In this document: piece by piece, positions 1-11,800 of the stretch
Numbering within the stretch: position 1 is the first letter of the stretch
Layout of the letters: the number at the start of each line of letters is the position of its first letter
Assembly (NCBI GenBank): GCA_900088475.1
Contig: FLMG01003186.1
Span: forward strand, 1-30,410
Direction of reading: 5' to 3'
DNA from: Hyphochytrium catenoides
Lineage: Eukaryota; Sar; Hyphochytriomycetes; Hyphochytriales; Hyphochytriaceae
DNA: 30,410 bases
Notes under the pieces: generated by a model
What the model was told of the DNA's origin: nothing
Database searches by the model: none
Seen by the model: only the letters and a program-made list of their open reading frames with translations
Translations under genes and position numbers: made by a program

Positions 1-1186
1 CTCTCTCTCTCTCTCTCCCTTCCTCTCTTCTCTGCTGTCGTCCCCTCTCCAGTTACATCTCTCTCTCTTTCGCTTCGATCCTGCTCAATATTTCCCTCTA
101 GTTCTACCTCTCTCTCTCTTCCTCACATCCTAGAAGACCACTGGTCCAAGATATTCATTCTTCTCGTTGATCGTCGCTCTATCTCCCTCTAACTTTCCTT
201 TTGTCTACCCCTCACTCTCCCTCCTCAAAACCGTGTCATCTTCTTCCTCTCTCTCTCTCTCTCCTTGCCTTCAGGTCCCTCCTCCCTCCATGTTGCCAAC
301 CATGGCAGGTGCTGTCCTCCTTGTATCTGGCTCTTGGAAGCTGCTCTTGATGAAGCTTCTCTTCCCCACATCATCGGCTGTCGCCTTGCTGCTGCCGCTG
401 TGTTGTTATTAGCAAGAAGGTCGCTTCTTTTCTTTCTTCTTCTGTCGAGGCTGCCGGCGTCATCATCAACCTGAGCTTGTGATATAAGATCATGGCCATT
501 GAGAGCGGAGGGAAGGTGGGACACCACTGCCGATCAACTCTTCGCTTGTCCTTTCCTATCGTTTCCTACCTCAGCACTCAATGATCAGCGCATGCTTTCT
601 AATAATAACACCCTGCTGCGACTCTATCTGGAGCTTTGACCACTGACCAGCAAACGGGTGATGATGATGCCCTGATGCCACTCGGCAGAACCTTAGATTT
701 GGGCATAACCCGCCCAGCGTCAACTGAAGATTTTGAAGCTCATTGTTCTTTTGTCACCACACTTCTGCTCTTCTTCGCAGTCCACAAAGTTCCACTTCTC
801 TTCCTCTCCTAGCGGCAGTGGAAAGAGACCCATTCTCTCGCACTGTTAGATAGTAAAAAGCTAGTGGCCGAGCAGGAAGATAAGGCAGTATTGAGTCTCG
901 ACTTGACGGTTGACTGGGGTTGAGGTGAGCATCGAGCGAAGACACGGAGAGTAGTTCTGAGGGAAACAGGACTGACGGTGGAGCATTACACGGACCGAGC
1001 AGCGCATAGGTCGTTTGTCTGTGGCTGGCGACCTTCAGTCTTTACTCACTTCTTCTTCTCGAGCTAGCATTTCTCACGCACTTCTCCCGGAAGTACTTCA
1101 AAGATTCAGAAGAACACTCTCCCGGTTGTCCTAGGAAGTGAGAGGTGGACGTGATGAAGAACTAGATATCATCCTGCCTTTCATCA
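1..1186. other. CT-rich leader and upstream region
   Basis: There is no convincing coding frame. The first 280 bases are dominated by CT microsatellite stretches (1-19, 61-70, 107-120, 248-262), and the remainder is pyrimidine-leaning DNA leading to the ATG at 1187. It is best read as promoter plus 5' untranslated region of the seven-helix gene, possibly with leader introns. Short open frames here are low-complexity Ser/Leu or Arg translations of the CT tracts. Confidence 0.5.
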
Positions 1187-2668
1187 ATGGCTAGCAGGAT
1201 AAGGCCTTCTTCTGCTGACCGAAGGAGCAAGGGCACCGTCAGTGACAAGAGTATGGCGACACTTGAGAGAAAGGATAACACTTCCCTTGTCTGCCCTTAC
1301 CCTTACATTGCCCCGGACTGCACAGAGACCTACGCTTCTGTCTGTGGGACTTACAAGGTGCAACAAGCCTTTAGTCTTCTCGCAGGGATCATCCTGCTCA
1401 GTTGTCAACTCTTTCAACTCTCCCAGGTGTACAAGCAGAGGAAAAGAGTAGGGGCTACACTCCACTTCATTGTATTCTCTCTCCTCTTGCTCTCTGCTCT
1501 GTGCATCTTCCTCAGAGGACTAGATCCTGCGGGATACGATGACACGATCCCTTTCTTTCTTATCAACCTCTTTGGGTACACAGCCAGCGCCGCTCTATAC
1601 ACGGTCAGCACTCTGATCATACTTCTTTGGGACACTCTAATTCGCTGCTACCAGAAACAGCTCTTCAAGGTCTCCAAATGGACTCTGTCTCTCTCTGTCT
1701 TTCTGGTCACAGCGATTCTGTCTATCCATTATGCCTTCGTAGTCGTCAAGTCAGCAGATCCAGTGGATGTGAAGCCGAACACTGCGGTTGGCCTAGAGAT
1801 TTCTCTCGTGGTTCTGGATGTCTTCTTTATCGTATACATCCTGCATCGAGGATTTGAGCTAGACTTCGTTGTCTCCAAGTATCAGCGTCAGTACGGGGAG
1901 AGAGACAGGAACACTCTTATTTCCTCTGATGAGACTACGGGAGGAGGAGATGGAAGTGGAAGAGGACAGAGGAGCACTCTAGATGGGTCCTTAAACCCTG
2001 AGGAGAATAGAAGCGGAGGAAAGGAGCAGAAAAGCTATTGGCAGAGAGCCGTGTCCCAGTTGAAGTTCTGGGCGTCCAACCTGATCGGTCCGCTCTACGT
2101 AGCGGTCATGCAGACCTCTAAAGTTGTAAAGGTCGTCCTGTCGCTGTGCTTTCTCTACGTAGTGGTCCTGGTGTTCGATGTCTATTCTCTCTGTCTGGTC
2201 CTGGCTTCAAGGCAAACCTCATATTGGAAAGCTTACAACTCCTGTGTGAGCAACCGTGATATGACCGTCTGTGCAGCCCGTTTTGAATGGGAGACGAGTA
2301 TCGTTTGGCAGATTGGCATGGTGATAACTTGCACCATAGTCTTCTGGGGTAAGTTTAAACCTCAAAGTCCAGACGGAGAGGAAGAAGGGGTTGTTGAGAG
2401 AGACGGTCAAAGAGGCGGAGTATTAGGAGCAACCGTACCCAAGAGGCCGAGGCTGAAGCAGGGTAAGGGAAAGGAATTGGAGAGTGGTATGACTGTGTTC
2501 TCCCTTGAAGGAGGGGGAATAGCTTCACAGTATGCCGCCATCCTTCGTTTGAGTCCTCAGATCTACGAAGTGGGGACGCCTACAGAGACTGAGGTGATTA
2601 CTGCTACAATGTATGGACTCTTCCCTGACAGAGACACTCCTCAGGAGGTGTCCTTGGGTCGCATGTGA
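1187..2668 (+). CDS. seven-transmembrane-helix protein, function unknown
   Basis: This is a single uninterrupted frame of 493 residues ending in TGA. Seven hydrophobic helices lie near residues 58-80, 89-110, 120-152, 164-188, 199-222, 312-340 and 370-388. Basic residues cluster in the loops at 82-88, 153-164 and 221-241, so the positive-inside rule puts the N terminus outside, as in GPCR-like proteins. Outside segments carry cysteines 36, 45 and 53 (N terminus) and 353 and 362 (last loop), which could form disulfides. A charged, glycine-rich loop of about 85 residues separates helices 5 and 6. The tail of about 100 residues is hydrophilic with a basic patch near 419-429. I see no DRY or NPxxY motif and cannot name the family; a TOM1/THH1-like or protist orphan GPCR-like protein is possible. 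A GTAAGT at 2349 could be a donor, but the frame stays open for 320 more bases, so I keep one exon. Confidence 0.72.
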   Translation: MASRIRPSSADRRSKGTVSDKSMATLERKDNTSLVCPYPYIAPDCTETYASVCGTYKVQQAFSLLAGIILLSCQLFQLSQVYKQRKRVGATLHFIVFSLLLLSALCIFLRGLDPAGYDDTIPFFLINLFGYTASAALYTVSTLIILLWDTLIRCYQKQLFKVSKWTLSLSVFLVTAILSIHYAFVVVKSADPVDVKPNTAVGLEISLVVLDVFFIVYILHRGFELDFVVSKYQRQYGERDRNTLISSDETTGGGDGSGRGQRSTLDGSLNPEENRSGGKEQKSYWQRAVSQLKFWASNLIGPLYVAVMQTSKVVKVVLSLCFLYVVVLVFDVYSLCLVLASRQTSYWKAYNSCVSNRDMTVCAARFEWETSIVWQIGMVITCTIVFWGKFKPQSPDGEEEGVVERDGQRGGVLGATVPKRPRLKQGKGKELESGMTVFSLEGGGIASQYAAILRLSPQIYEVGTPTETEVITATMYGLFPDRDTPQEVSLGRM

Positions 2669-3708
2669 TCTAGATCACTAAGCACAGGTGCTCGAGACAC
2701 TAGGACAGACCATCAGCTTTGAAGATGTCAGTCTGATTTTCAACTATTTATTAATATACCAAGAGGAAAGTTCCTCGTTTTTCTATCACTCCTGGATGCC
2801 CCTTTCTGGCGGCCTTGAGAACAGAGGTCAGGATGAAAGCTATAGGAAGACTGCCGGAGTGGTATAGCAATAGCAGATAAAAAGGCTACTCTGAGTACTA
2901 TCGACTCACATGCCCTTAACTTCCTAGGAACATCCTCAGGCGGCGCTGCTACGCTGCGAAAGGCTCATAGCAGTAGCAAGGAGATTGCTGTCCCTCTTCA
3001 GCATGTTCTTAGCAAGAGATCCTGAGCTCAGAGTATTCACCTTCCGACCCCTTCCCCACGCTCTATAGTGCCACCCTAGACGAAGTGGAGGACTATCCTC
3101 GTTAGAGGTCTTTCCCGCTCCGCCTAAAGCCCTTAACAAAGCCCTGATCCCGAGACTATGGCTCTCTGCATCTGGCTTTGGCTAGGCCTGCTTCTACACG
3201 CAGCAATGACCCCAACGAGCCCGCTTCCTCATAACTCAGAGAGTATTGACCTCTGAGAAGCACCATGAAGCCCATGGCTGCACGCACGCCCATCATTATC
3301 ACAGGTCAGAGGCACCGATGAGCCCACGACGGAGGAGCTTTGAGAGTCCAATAACTTCTGCATTCCCTCAGACTTTGCCGCATCCTCCAACCCGAATGTT
3401 AGAGGTATCTCATATTAGTGATCCGAACCTATAAGCGGTAGATATTCGGCCTTAATATATAGAGTTATTCTGGATCAGCTCAATGTAAGAGTGAAAGAAC
3501 TTGAAGGTTTCGTTCGGAATCTTTTTTTGATGGCTTCTGAGCGCTTGCTGATGAAGGTCTCCAGACCAGTACAAAGAGCCAGACAGGAGACAGAAGAGAG
3601 CTTTCCAGAGCCCTCACAGAGTTCGTTTGGCGCTCTAGCGAAGCTGAAAAGAGAAAGCGGGGTACAGAGCGGGCGTCAGGCATATATTGAGCTTATCACC
3701 GTGGTACA
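2669..3708. other. intergenic region between seven-helix gene and aminotransferase gene
   Basis: About 1 kb without a supported gene. It should hold the 3' untranslated region of the upstream gene and the promoter and leader of the aminotransferase gene. A frame at 3491-3877 overlaps the start of the aminotransferase in another frame and has no family resemblance. I see no RNA gene or strong repeat. Confidence 0.5.
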
Positions 3709-4983
3709 ATGTTGCTTCGCGGGGCCAGACAGCAGCTGCGGAAGGGCGGAGCCTTCCTCAGCCGGAACAAGTCCACGGTTTCCATTTTCAAGGATGTTCC
3801 TATGGGACCTCCAGATCCCATCCTTGGCCTTACAGAGGCCTTCAGGAAAGACTCTGACCCTCGGAAGGTGCTGTTAGGCGCAGGGACTTACAGGACAGAT
3901 GAGGGCAAGCCTTATGTCCTCCCATCAGTCGCTACAGCGGAGAAGCAGTTAGTTGAGGAAAGAGGATACAAAGAGTACGCCCCAATTCACGGACTGCAGG
4001 ATTTCATTGATGTCTCCCTGAAGTTCGCTTATGGCGATGAATCCGCACCCCTGAATGAGAAGAGACTTGCAGCCGTGCAGACCCTGTCTGGGACTGGTGC
4101 CTGTCGCCTTCTAGGAGAATTCTATGCCAAGTTCTATGGCAAGAACTATCCAATCTACATGCCAAACCCTACCTGGGGCAATCACATCCCTATTATGAAA
4201 AATGCAGGCCTAGATGTACGCAAGTATGCATACTATGACCCTAAGACCAAGGGACTCGACTTTGGCGGGATGATCAAGGATATCAGACAGGCTCCGGAGA
4301 AATCTATTTTCTTACTTCACGCATGCGCCCACAATCCCACAGGAGTCGACCCTAATCTAGCCCAATGGCAGGAGATCTCTTACGAGATGATGGCCAAGGG
4401 GCACATTGCCTTCTTTGACTGCGCCTATCAGGGCTTTGCGAGCGGTAATGCCGATGACGATGCCGCTGCGGTGAGGATGTTCGTGAATGAGGGCCATCAG
4501 ATCGCTCTTGGACAATCCTTCGCTAAGAACTTTGGCCTCTATGGAGAAAGAGTGGGGGCACTAAGCTTCGTCTGCCAGGACAAGGAAGAGGCTCAGCGAG
4601 TACTCTCTCAGCTGAAGCTCATCATCCGACCAATGTACTCTAACCCTCCTGTACACGGTGCCAAGATTGTCACAAAAATCCTGAATAACGAGAAGCTTAC
4701 CGCGCAGTGGCACGAAGAGTGCGCGGGTATGGCTAACCGCATCATCTCGATGAGGAAGCTTTTGAGGGAAGACTTGGAGAAGACGGGCTCTCAGCTGAGC
4801 TGGGAGCACATCACTGATCAGATTGGCATGTTCTGCTTCACAGGCCTGACTTCACAGCAGGTTGACCGTCTGCGAAATGAGTATCACATCTATATGACAC
4901 AGGACGGCAGAGTTAGCATGGCTGGAGTGAACTCTAGCAATGTCGGCTATATTGCTGAAAGCATCCACGCAGTCACAAAGTAA
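3709..4983 (+). CDS. aspartate aminotransferase, mitochondrial (EC 2.6.1.1)
   Basis: This intronless frame of 424 residues is a full-length class I aminotransferase that interconverts aspartate and 2-oxoglutarate with oxaloacetate and glutamate using PLP, feeding the malate-aspartate shuttle. Residues 1-25 are rich in Arg/Lys and Ser with no acidic residue, a typical mitochondrial presequence. The mature part opens with the hallmark MGPPDPILGLTEAF (32-45). Key residues are present at a constant offset of 15 from pig numbering: N209 in AHNPTG, D237 and Y240 (cofactor ring), K273 (Schiff base, in SFAKNFGLYGER), R281 (phosphate), R307 (side-chain carboxylate) and R401 (alpha-carboxylate). W156 is the ring-stacking tryptophan. 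The ATG at 3709 is chosen because it alone gives the presequence. Its lack of introns contrasts with the genes to the right. A poly(A)-like AATAAAA lies near 5063-5069. Confidence 0.95.
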   Translation: MLLRGARQQLRKGGAFLSRNKSTVSIFKDVPMGPPDPILGLTEAFRKDSDPRKVLLGAGTYRTDEGKPYVLPSVATAEKQLVEERGYKEYAPIHGLQDFIDVSLKFAYGDESAPLNEKRLAAVQTLSGTGACRLLGEFYAKFYGKNYPIYMPNPTWGNHIPIMKNAGLDVRKYAYYDPKTKGLDFGGMIKDIRQAPEKSIFLLHACAHNPTGVDPNLAQWQEISYEMMAKGHIAFFDCAYQGFASGNADDDAAAVRMFVNEGHQIALGQSFAKNFGLYGERVGALSFVCQDKEEAQRVLSQLKLIIRPMYSNPPVHGAKIVTKILNNEKLTAQWHEECAGMANRIISMRKLLREDLEKTGSQLSWEHITDQIGMFCFTGLTSQQVDRLRNEYHIYMTQDGRVSMAGVNSSNVGYIAESIHAVTK

Positions 4984-5358
4984 GAAGGGACAGCGAGGAA
5001 AAGAGGATAGGAGCTACTAACTGCATCTCCACAGTCTTTGACATGGGAACGATGTGGCTTGATAATAAAAATTAGATCTAAGAACCATTGGTCATGGCAC
5101 CCATCCTATTCAGACTGCCCTCTTTCCCAGCTTGTCAAGGCAGGCATCTTCTAAACAAGAGCCGAACATAATCAGTAGTAAGCTTGGATAAGGAACAGCC
5201 TAGAGCGCCTGGTAAATGTTTTGAATGATTGTATAGCCAGAGAGCTATAGACGGACAGTAAGGTCAATCAGAGGACCAAGAAGGTCGGGTCTTGCAGTCT
5301 CGACTCTCTTCCAGCCGGAGTTAGCCAAAAAACAGTGATAAATAGCACTGTGTAGATC
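4984..5358. other. convergent 3' region
   Basis: The plus-strand aminotransferase gene and the minus-strand deubiquitinase gene end toward each other, 375 bases apart. The stretch is AT-richer than the flanks and contains AATAAAA near 5063 as a possible poly(A) signal for the plus gene. No coding frame is supported. Confidence 0.55.
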
Positions 5359-5807
5359 CTATTTATCTTCCTGAAGTTTAAAGGGTGCAGTGAAGCCTGA
5401 TGACAGTCGAGCTTGGAGGCCCAGATGACGTAGGTATGAAGAGGAAGTAAGGCGCGAGAGATCCAGAAGAAACTGCTCGTTCTCTCGCATCAGTTGTCGT
5501 TCTTCTCTCTCATCCCGCTTTCCGAAGTGGAAGTGAGCTGCCGCCGGTGCCACGTCCTGCTTTGATGAACCGGCAGAGGAAGGAGGAGCATCGACGTTGG
5601 GCTCCACATCGCTCATTGACAGTGCCATAGCCTAGAAAAGGCAATAAGTTCAGTATGATTAGGGATAAGATTCTTTACGGAGAACTAGGGAGGGAAGTAG
5701 GACTAAACGAGATGACAGAAGCTCTTTCCAGCTGTTCGCCCTCACCTTCGCCAGGGACATTTCTTCATCGACATCGCTTTCCACCTCATGTCCTTCTGGT
5801 GCAGGGC
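5359..5807 (-). other. deubiquitinase C-terminal tail
   Basis: Exon 5807-5746 encodes an acidic segment (GHEVESDVDEEMSLAK). The last exon, 5631-5359, gives 90 residues with Ala/Ser-rich low complexity, then a charged helix (KRDEREERQLMRENEQFLLD) and a hydrophobic end. The helix may be a short coiled coil. I recognise no domain. Confidence 0.75.
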
Positions 5808-8800
5808 CTGTCAAAGAGTGGGAAGCAGTAGTTAGATGGCTGGAGAGGTATGCCTATCCCTTGTCAGTAGCTATTTACCACCGTCTCTTCTTGGCGACTG
5901 CATCTCAGTCTTAGCTTGTACCAACTTTCCTACCACTTATTCTTCTCAGTCTCTACTTGTGAGCCCTTACCAACTTGCAGTTCTTCTCCACTGAGTCTCT
6001 TATAGAAGAGGATGTATGCCGAGTCCGATATAGAGGTTCGCATCGTGGTTTGAATATCTTCCCAGCTTGTTACCGTGATCTTCAGGAGATAGCACCCGAA
6101 GGATTGCCGGAAGTTAGCACAGTGAAGGTTAAGACAGTGCTGCATAGAAAGAATAGTAATAAAACAAAGGAGACCAGCCGAGAGAATGGGCGACTACCAA
6201 TACGCAGACACAATGGAATACCTGGGTTGGAGGCTAAGATACGTTAGACGATGGACAAACTCACCATTGCATCGTTGAACTTTAACCAAGGAGCGTCACC
6301 AGCCTCCTCCTTATGCAACCCTAAACTATTACTGTGCCGGGCGTAGGCGTAGTAGTGCCCGGAATTGGCCGAAGCTCCATTATGCACAACAATAGCGTAT
6401 AAACCATATGTCCGACTATATCCAGCCGCCGCTCCAGCCTCAGTTAGATGAGGACTCAGCGCCTTGGGAACCTTGTAAAGGCATTTAGTACGACTGTGAT
6501 GGCTAAGGAATCCTAGTTCGTTTTATCCATCATAACTGTCACAGAATCCTCCTTTCTTCAGGGTCAAGCCCACTTGGAGGTTCTCCTGATAGTCTCTCCT
6601 TCTCGCGTCTGATAACGGCACCCTACACATGTCTTACCTCTGGTAGCGTTAATCGGGGGTCAAACTTGACGTGGTGCAAAATCTTCATCGCTCTATTCTG
6701 CTTCCAATCGTACCACATCCGCTTGATAGTCATGATTAGGTGTAGTGGAGGTTCAGTAAGGATGGTGCGGGTCTCGAAGGCTGAGAGTTGGGAACATGAT
6801 GAGCACTGCAGTTTGTTCTCTCCTCCTAGCACTCTTGGCGATACGAGACGGGCCAGTAAGGAATCCACCGTATGACAGGAGACCTAGAAGAAGCGCAGTC
6901 GCTTGGGTAAGCAGTCCTAATCACCTCCGTTTGTTTTTCCATTTTGCTGGTGACTCCCGTACGGCCCTATTGTCTAACTTCTTTCATGAAAACTGACTAC
7001 TCCTATTAGCTGCCTCTATACTATCCTTAGCAAGAGTTAGGGGCATGACTACAGTGTCTCTGCTCCATCCCTCAGCCTACGTACCCTCTCTGAGAAGAGT
7101 TCCTTTCCGTCTTGCCATTCGGTGCCAAAGTCCCTCTTAAAAGCTATCTGAACATAGTTGTCCTTCACAATATTCCATTCACCCTGCTCATGACCCTGGC
7201 TCCACCAGCCTACATAGTCCATTAGCATAGATGGCCACATAGGAGGTTGTAGATCAAAGACAATCTATAAGGGATAGAGATTGAACCAGTACATCAAGTG
7301 GATTGTCCAGAGGACTCAACGCTTACTACAGGATGGCAGTGTTTTCGAATGTAAGATGATGTCGTGAGAGTAGTAAATGAGCAAGAATGATCTCCATTAC
7401 TTCCTACCTTTTGCCATTGAAAAGCCAGAGTCAAAGGCAAACTCACATGGGAATCGCACCTCGGTCCGGTTTTGTTCTCCTGCTACTCAATTTTAGCAGT
7501 GAGAGACATGCTCAGAAAAGTAGAACTCGAGGAAACCCTCTCTCAACGCTAACGAAACTTAAAGCGTAACAAAAGACGACCTCTGAGAACAAATGTCTTA
7601 CCCCATAATCCTGTAAAGGTAGATCCTTCGCCGCCAGCACCGTCCTGTCCTGCCAGGGGCGTCAATACGCCAATTATCTTTCCTGGCATATAACCTTGGG
7701 CGACAGAGTCATATGTGCCCTCCAAGATTCTGCCCTCCGCTCTCTCTACGGCATACAATTGAAGGATGCCGACGCTGCTTGGGTATTGTCCGTTCAGCGG
7801 ATGAGGCATAGGAGGTCTCTCAAGTGGGGCTCGCCTAGAGACGCAAAGTACAGGTCGTTCGAGACACCCAGGGGAGGGTTAGTGACGATATAGAAAGAAT
7901 CGAAGAGGCTAAGAGCGGCATAGATGGATCAGAGATAAGAGAGGCCCTCACCTATAGCAGAGATACAACCCTTTTCCTCCAGCCCCCGAGTTCAAGTTCG
8001 CATCCATCCCTAGTGGAGTCTGAGAAAGTTTCGTGAAGCCGGGTGGCAGAGTCTAAAGGAGCATGAAATGAAGGTTAGCAACCTGCAAGACTTAGAAATG
8101 AGGGTACGTCAATTTTCACTCCCAGGACAGAGTGCCAAAATAAGTTCATTTTGACGAAGGGTAAGGAAATTCTCCTCCCACAGACGCTCATCAACATACT
8201 GTGTGGCTTTTGGTAGACTATCCAGTTCCATACCTCCTTCTCAGGCCAAATGATAGAGATGTCCATAATGTATTCGGATTGCTTCTTAGAAGCAGAATTT
8301 AACGACGACTTCCCTTCCACCCCTCCGTGTTGTTGCTCTGCCCTCCGATAACAAATAAAGATGGGTATGCCTGAAGTGCCTGCATTAAGATTAGCGCTCT
8401 CTCCTCGAGGCGTCTCGTAGACAGGGATAAACCCTTCCGGCGGTGTATCTATTTCTCCAAAAAAGATCTATTCATATGAGAGCCGACGCATTAAAGGCCG
8501 ATAGCGACGAACCCAGAGAAAAAGTATGGAAGAGCACAAGATACAGTGAAGAAGTGACAAAATGCTATTTCTAAAATGCTGGTAAGCGAGGAGTAGACAG
8601 GGTCGTTGTTGCTAGTTCATTGAGGCCCAGAACTAGTATGACTGGGACCAGATCGTGGCTAAGGCACTGTTCAATTTAGAAGCGCTGAGGACAGGAGTTC
8701 GGGTTACTGACCCCTAGATCCTGGATAGGAACTCCATCTGCGCTCCTCTGGACACACACGTATAGCGATTCGCCCCCTGAGTACAAGGAAAAGAGTGTTA

Positions 8801-11800
8801 CTTATTTAGTAAGACTGAGAGGAAGAAGGGCACCCAGACAATGGGGAGAATAAAGCTACGAAGCAAAAGGGTGCAGCTTTGGATAAGTTGGTCTCAAAGA
8901 ACAGAGCCATACCCTCATTGACATCTCCCGAGGCACCGCCCACAGTTGTCTTAATGACTTCGAAACCCTTCGGCACAGGGTCTGCTCCCTTGATGACGGA
9001 AACTGCAGTGACAGGAGGCTTAAGAGACACTTCCTGTAGGTAGGAAGAACGGGGGGAACGCAGCTGTCAGTAAGAGAGAATCTGACAGCGAGAATAGAAT
9101 GACAAGCCAAGAGCCCACCAAGATAGCTATAACAACTAATAGGGATAAGTATGCTTGAGTTGAGAAGCTGTCTTTGATTAGCAAACCTTGGTACTTTGTT
9201 GGGCGGCTATAACCGCACTCTGCTGCGTCGCCACGTCATAATATCTTCCTTCCAGCAGTACCAAGTTATCTTGCAGCCGCATGCGGAAGCGAAGGCCCTG
9301 TGCCACATGCGTCAAGGGGGAGAAGTCAGAAGGCATAAGGAAGGACTGACAATGAAGACAGTTGATCCGATACTTAGAGTCTACTCAGACAGTGATGTTA
9401 GAAGTGATGATGGTAGGCGATTCAGGAAAGAAGGGTTTGCTCGATAGCATAAAAAGAAACAACACTTACTTGTGGCCTTTTGGACTTGTCGTCAGTCCAT
9501 GTTCCAATCATCTCCCACTCCCGTGGCTGGATGGACATTGCCACTCCCCTGATCTTTGCATTTGTTCTTCCAGCCAGGGAGCCTACACCATACCCCTCAA
9601 GAGTGAACCCTAATTCCAAGCTAATGAAGGTGGAAGAATATAGTGGAACAATCGAAGCGAACACGGATAACAAATCGAAAAAAGATCAGGCGAATAGAAC
9701 ACAGATGTTACCTTGGAAGTGAATGGCCACTCCTTTGCTAATCTCATTAGTAAACTTAACCACTCTTCGATTTCGCTCGGCCTTTTCGTCACCTGGACAA
9801 ATGAAGAATAAGAATCAAAGCAAAGATGGGCAAAGTCTTTGCACAGTAACGCCGGCCCCGTAATAAAGAAGGCCATGTCGGCGAAAGGTCCAAAAAGGGA
9901 AGTAAAGCAGGTGATCTACTGCTTTTCCGGAAGGTGGTTTGATGACCTACTTCTCCAATTTCCAAGAACATCTGCCGGCCCAGCAGGCTGCACAACGTCA
10001 ATCCACTCGTACTCTTGATACTTTGGGATCTTGCGTGGTGCCCTGAAGACGTCGATTACGTAGAGGGGGCAGCCACTCCCTGTCATGGTAAAGAGGAGAT
10101 AAGACGGCCTAGATTGAGTCCTTCTGTACGAAAAGAACCCGTACGCGGAAGGATCAAGATACTGATGGAGATTTGTAAGACAAAATGCGCCTTTGGCCCA
10201 GCGAAAGCGGGAGGAAAAATGGGCACCAACCTCTTCTGACAGCCAGAAGTTTTCCCTCCTGAGTCTTTGGACCGATGACCTCAAAGCCATCCTGCCTTGC
10301 CTTTGGTACCTCCTCAGATGCGAGCAACCGAATATCAGTGATTGGGGCCTCTTGGCCTCCGTCAGAGTAGGAGAGGTATAGCTGATCGCCTGTTTTGGCA
10401 GCGTTAGGGAGCTGGCAGTGAAAAATCTATCGCTGAACGGCGTTAAGCCCCACTTATCGATCCCCAAAAGGTACTTAGCAAATTATGGGCGCAATCGCTA
10501 CAGAGAAAGTGCAAGAGGGGTTGACTGCTACCCAGGAGGTGCCAATGCCGGGCTTGGACAGAAAGAAAAATCCCTGTGCTTGAAGTGTTACTTTACCAGG
10601 GTGAAGATTAACATTGTCGTGCACTATCTTGTAGCCTGGCAATCCCTCCCGAACCGCCTTGAGGTCACGAATGGGTAGATCTGAGCGGTAACAAAGGAAG
10701 ACTTTGGTGCCTAGCCCGAGAAAGAGAGCACAAGCGGTAGAGGTGGCAGTTAGTAAGTCAAGCATCTCATAACGACGACGGAGGAAGTGAGTGCCTATAC
10801 TAGGGATAAGCCCTAAGACAACCTAACAGTCTTCATTTTTAGCCTCTTATCTACCTCAGCCTCTACAAGAAGGGGTTCGCATACCTTGACCTTGGTTGAG
10901 GTCGACTCGAACTTGTCTGAACCCATCTGGCACTTGCTGGTCCCCAAAGATGACCTGCAGGTATGGATGTTAATGTGTGAGGCCCTAAGTCTATAAGCGA
11001 GGCTACACGGGTGGTGATGGATAGAATAGGCTTACAATCTAGCGACACTACCTGAATGTCCGTGATCGGGGACTCCCTATTACTCCGTCTAAAGAAGAGG
11101 TAAACCTGATCTGCAATGCTACAGTGAATAAGGACAAGGGTGACGTTGATTAGAAATTGGAAGGTGCAAAGAGACCTAGTCGTAAGCCCTGAGATTGGGC
11201 CGATTACCGTCCTCCTTGGTTTATATTAGTCCGGATACATTCATAACCTGAGAGCAATGGGACCGGATCCCCGGATTTGGCTGTTTTGATGGCTATCTCT
11301 GTTATTGGTTCCTTGCCCTCAGTCCGTGATACACAGAGGAAGACGTAGGGAGCACCATCTCTGTCCTTGTTCAGGTTATAGTTCAATCTGGTATGAGAGC
11401 AACAGCGCGATAAGGGAAGCGCCACTTCCTCTAACTCAATTTTTGGAAAAAGGTAACAACAGGAAGGATTTCACAGAGACAGACAACTAGTTCCAAAGCA
11501 AAGAGCCAATGAGCTTAGGTGGGGCAAAGCCACTAAAAGAGGTTCGTGAAAAAACAGCGCCGTTGGTCTATGATTACCGCTCATAGTCAGGCGGCGTCTG
11601 GATGTCCTCCAACTTAGAACCACTAACAACAACCAGGTCGGTTATCGCCGTGTAACGCAGGTCCAGCATGTTCAACATGAGTTCCCAGAAGTACTCCGTC
11701 TAGAAAAGATGGGAGAATGTAGAGCGAGGGGAAGCGACGCTCAGGAACTACAAGCTAATAAGACGACAGAACAGGTAGATGGGCTCCAAGGACGGTAAAT

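Noticed and set aside
225-527. Open frames on both strands in the leader
   Set aside because: They are translations of CT/GA simple repeats (Ser/Leu or Arg/Glu runs) without other support.
3491-3877. A 128-codon plus-strand frame
   Set aside because: It overlaps the first part of the aspartate aminotransferase in another frame, and only the latter shows family conservation.
9916-10467. A 183-codon minus-strand open frame
   Set aside because: It runs through an intron and shifts between two real exons of the deubiquitinase; only its part 10079-9951 is coding in that frame.
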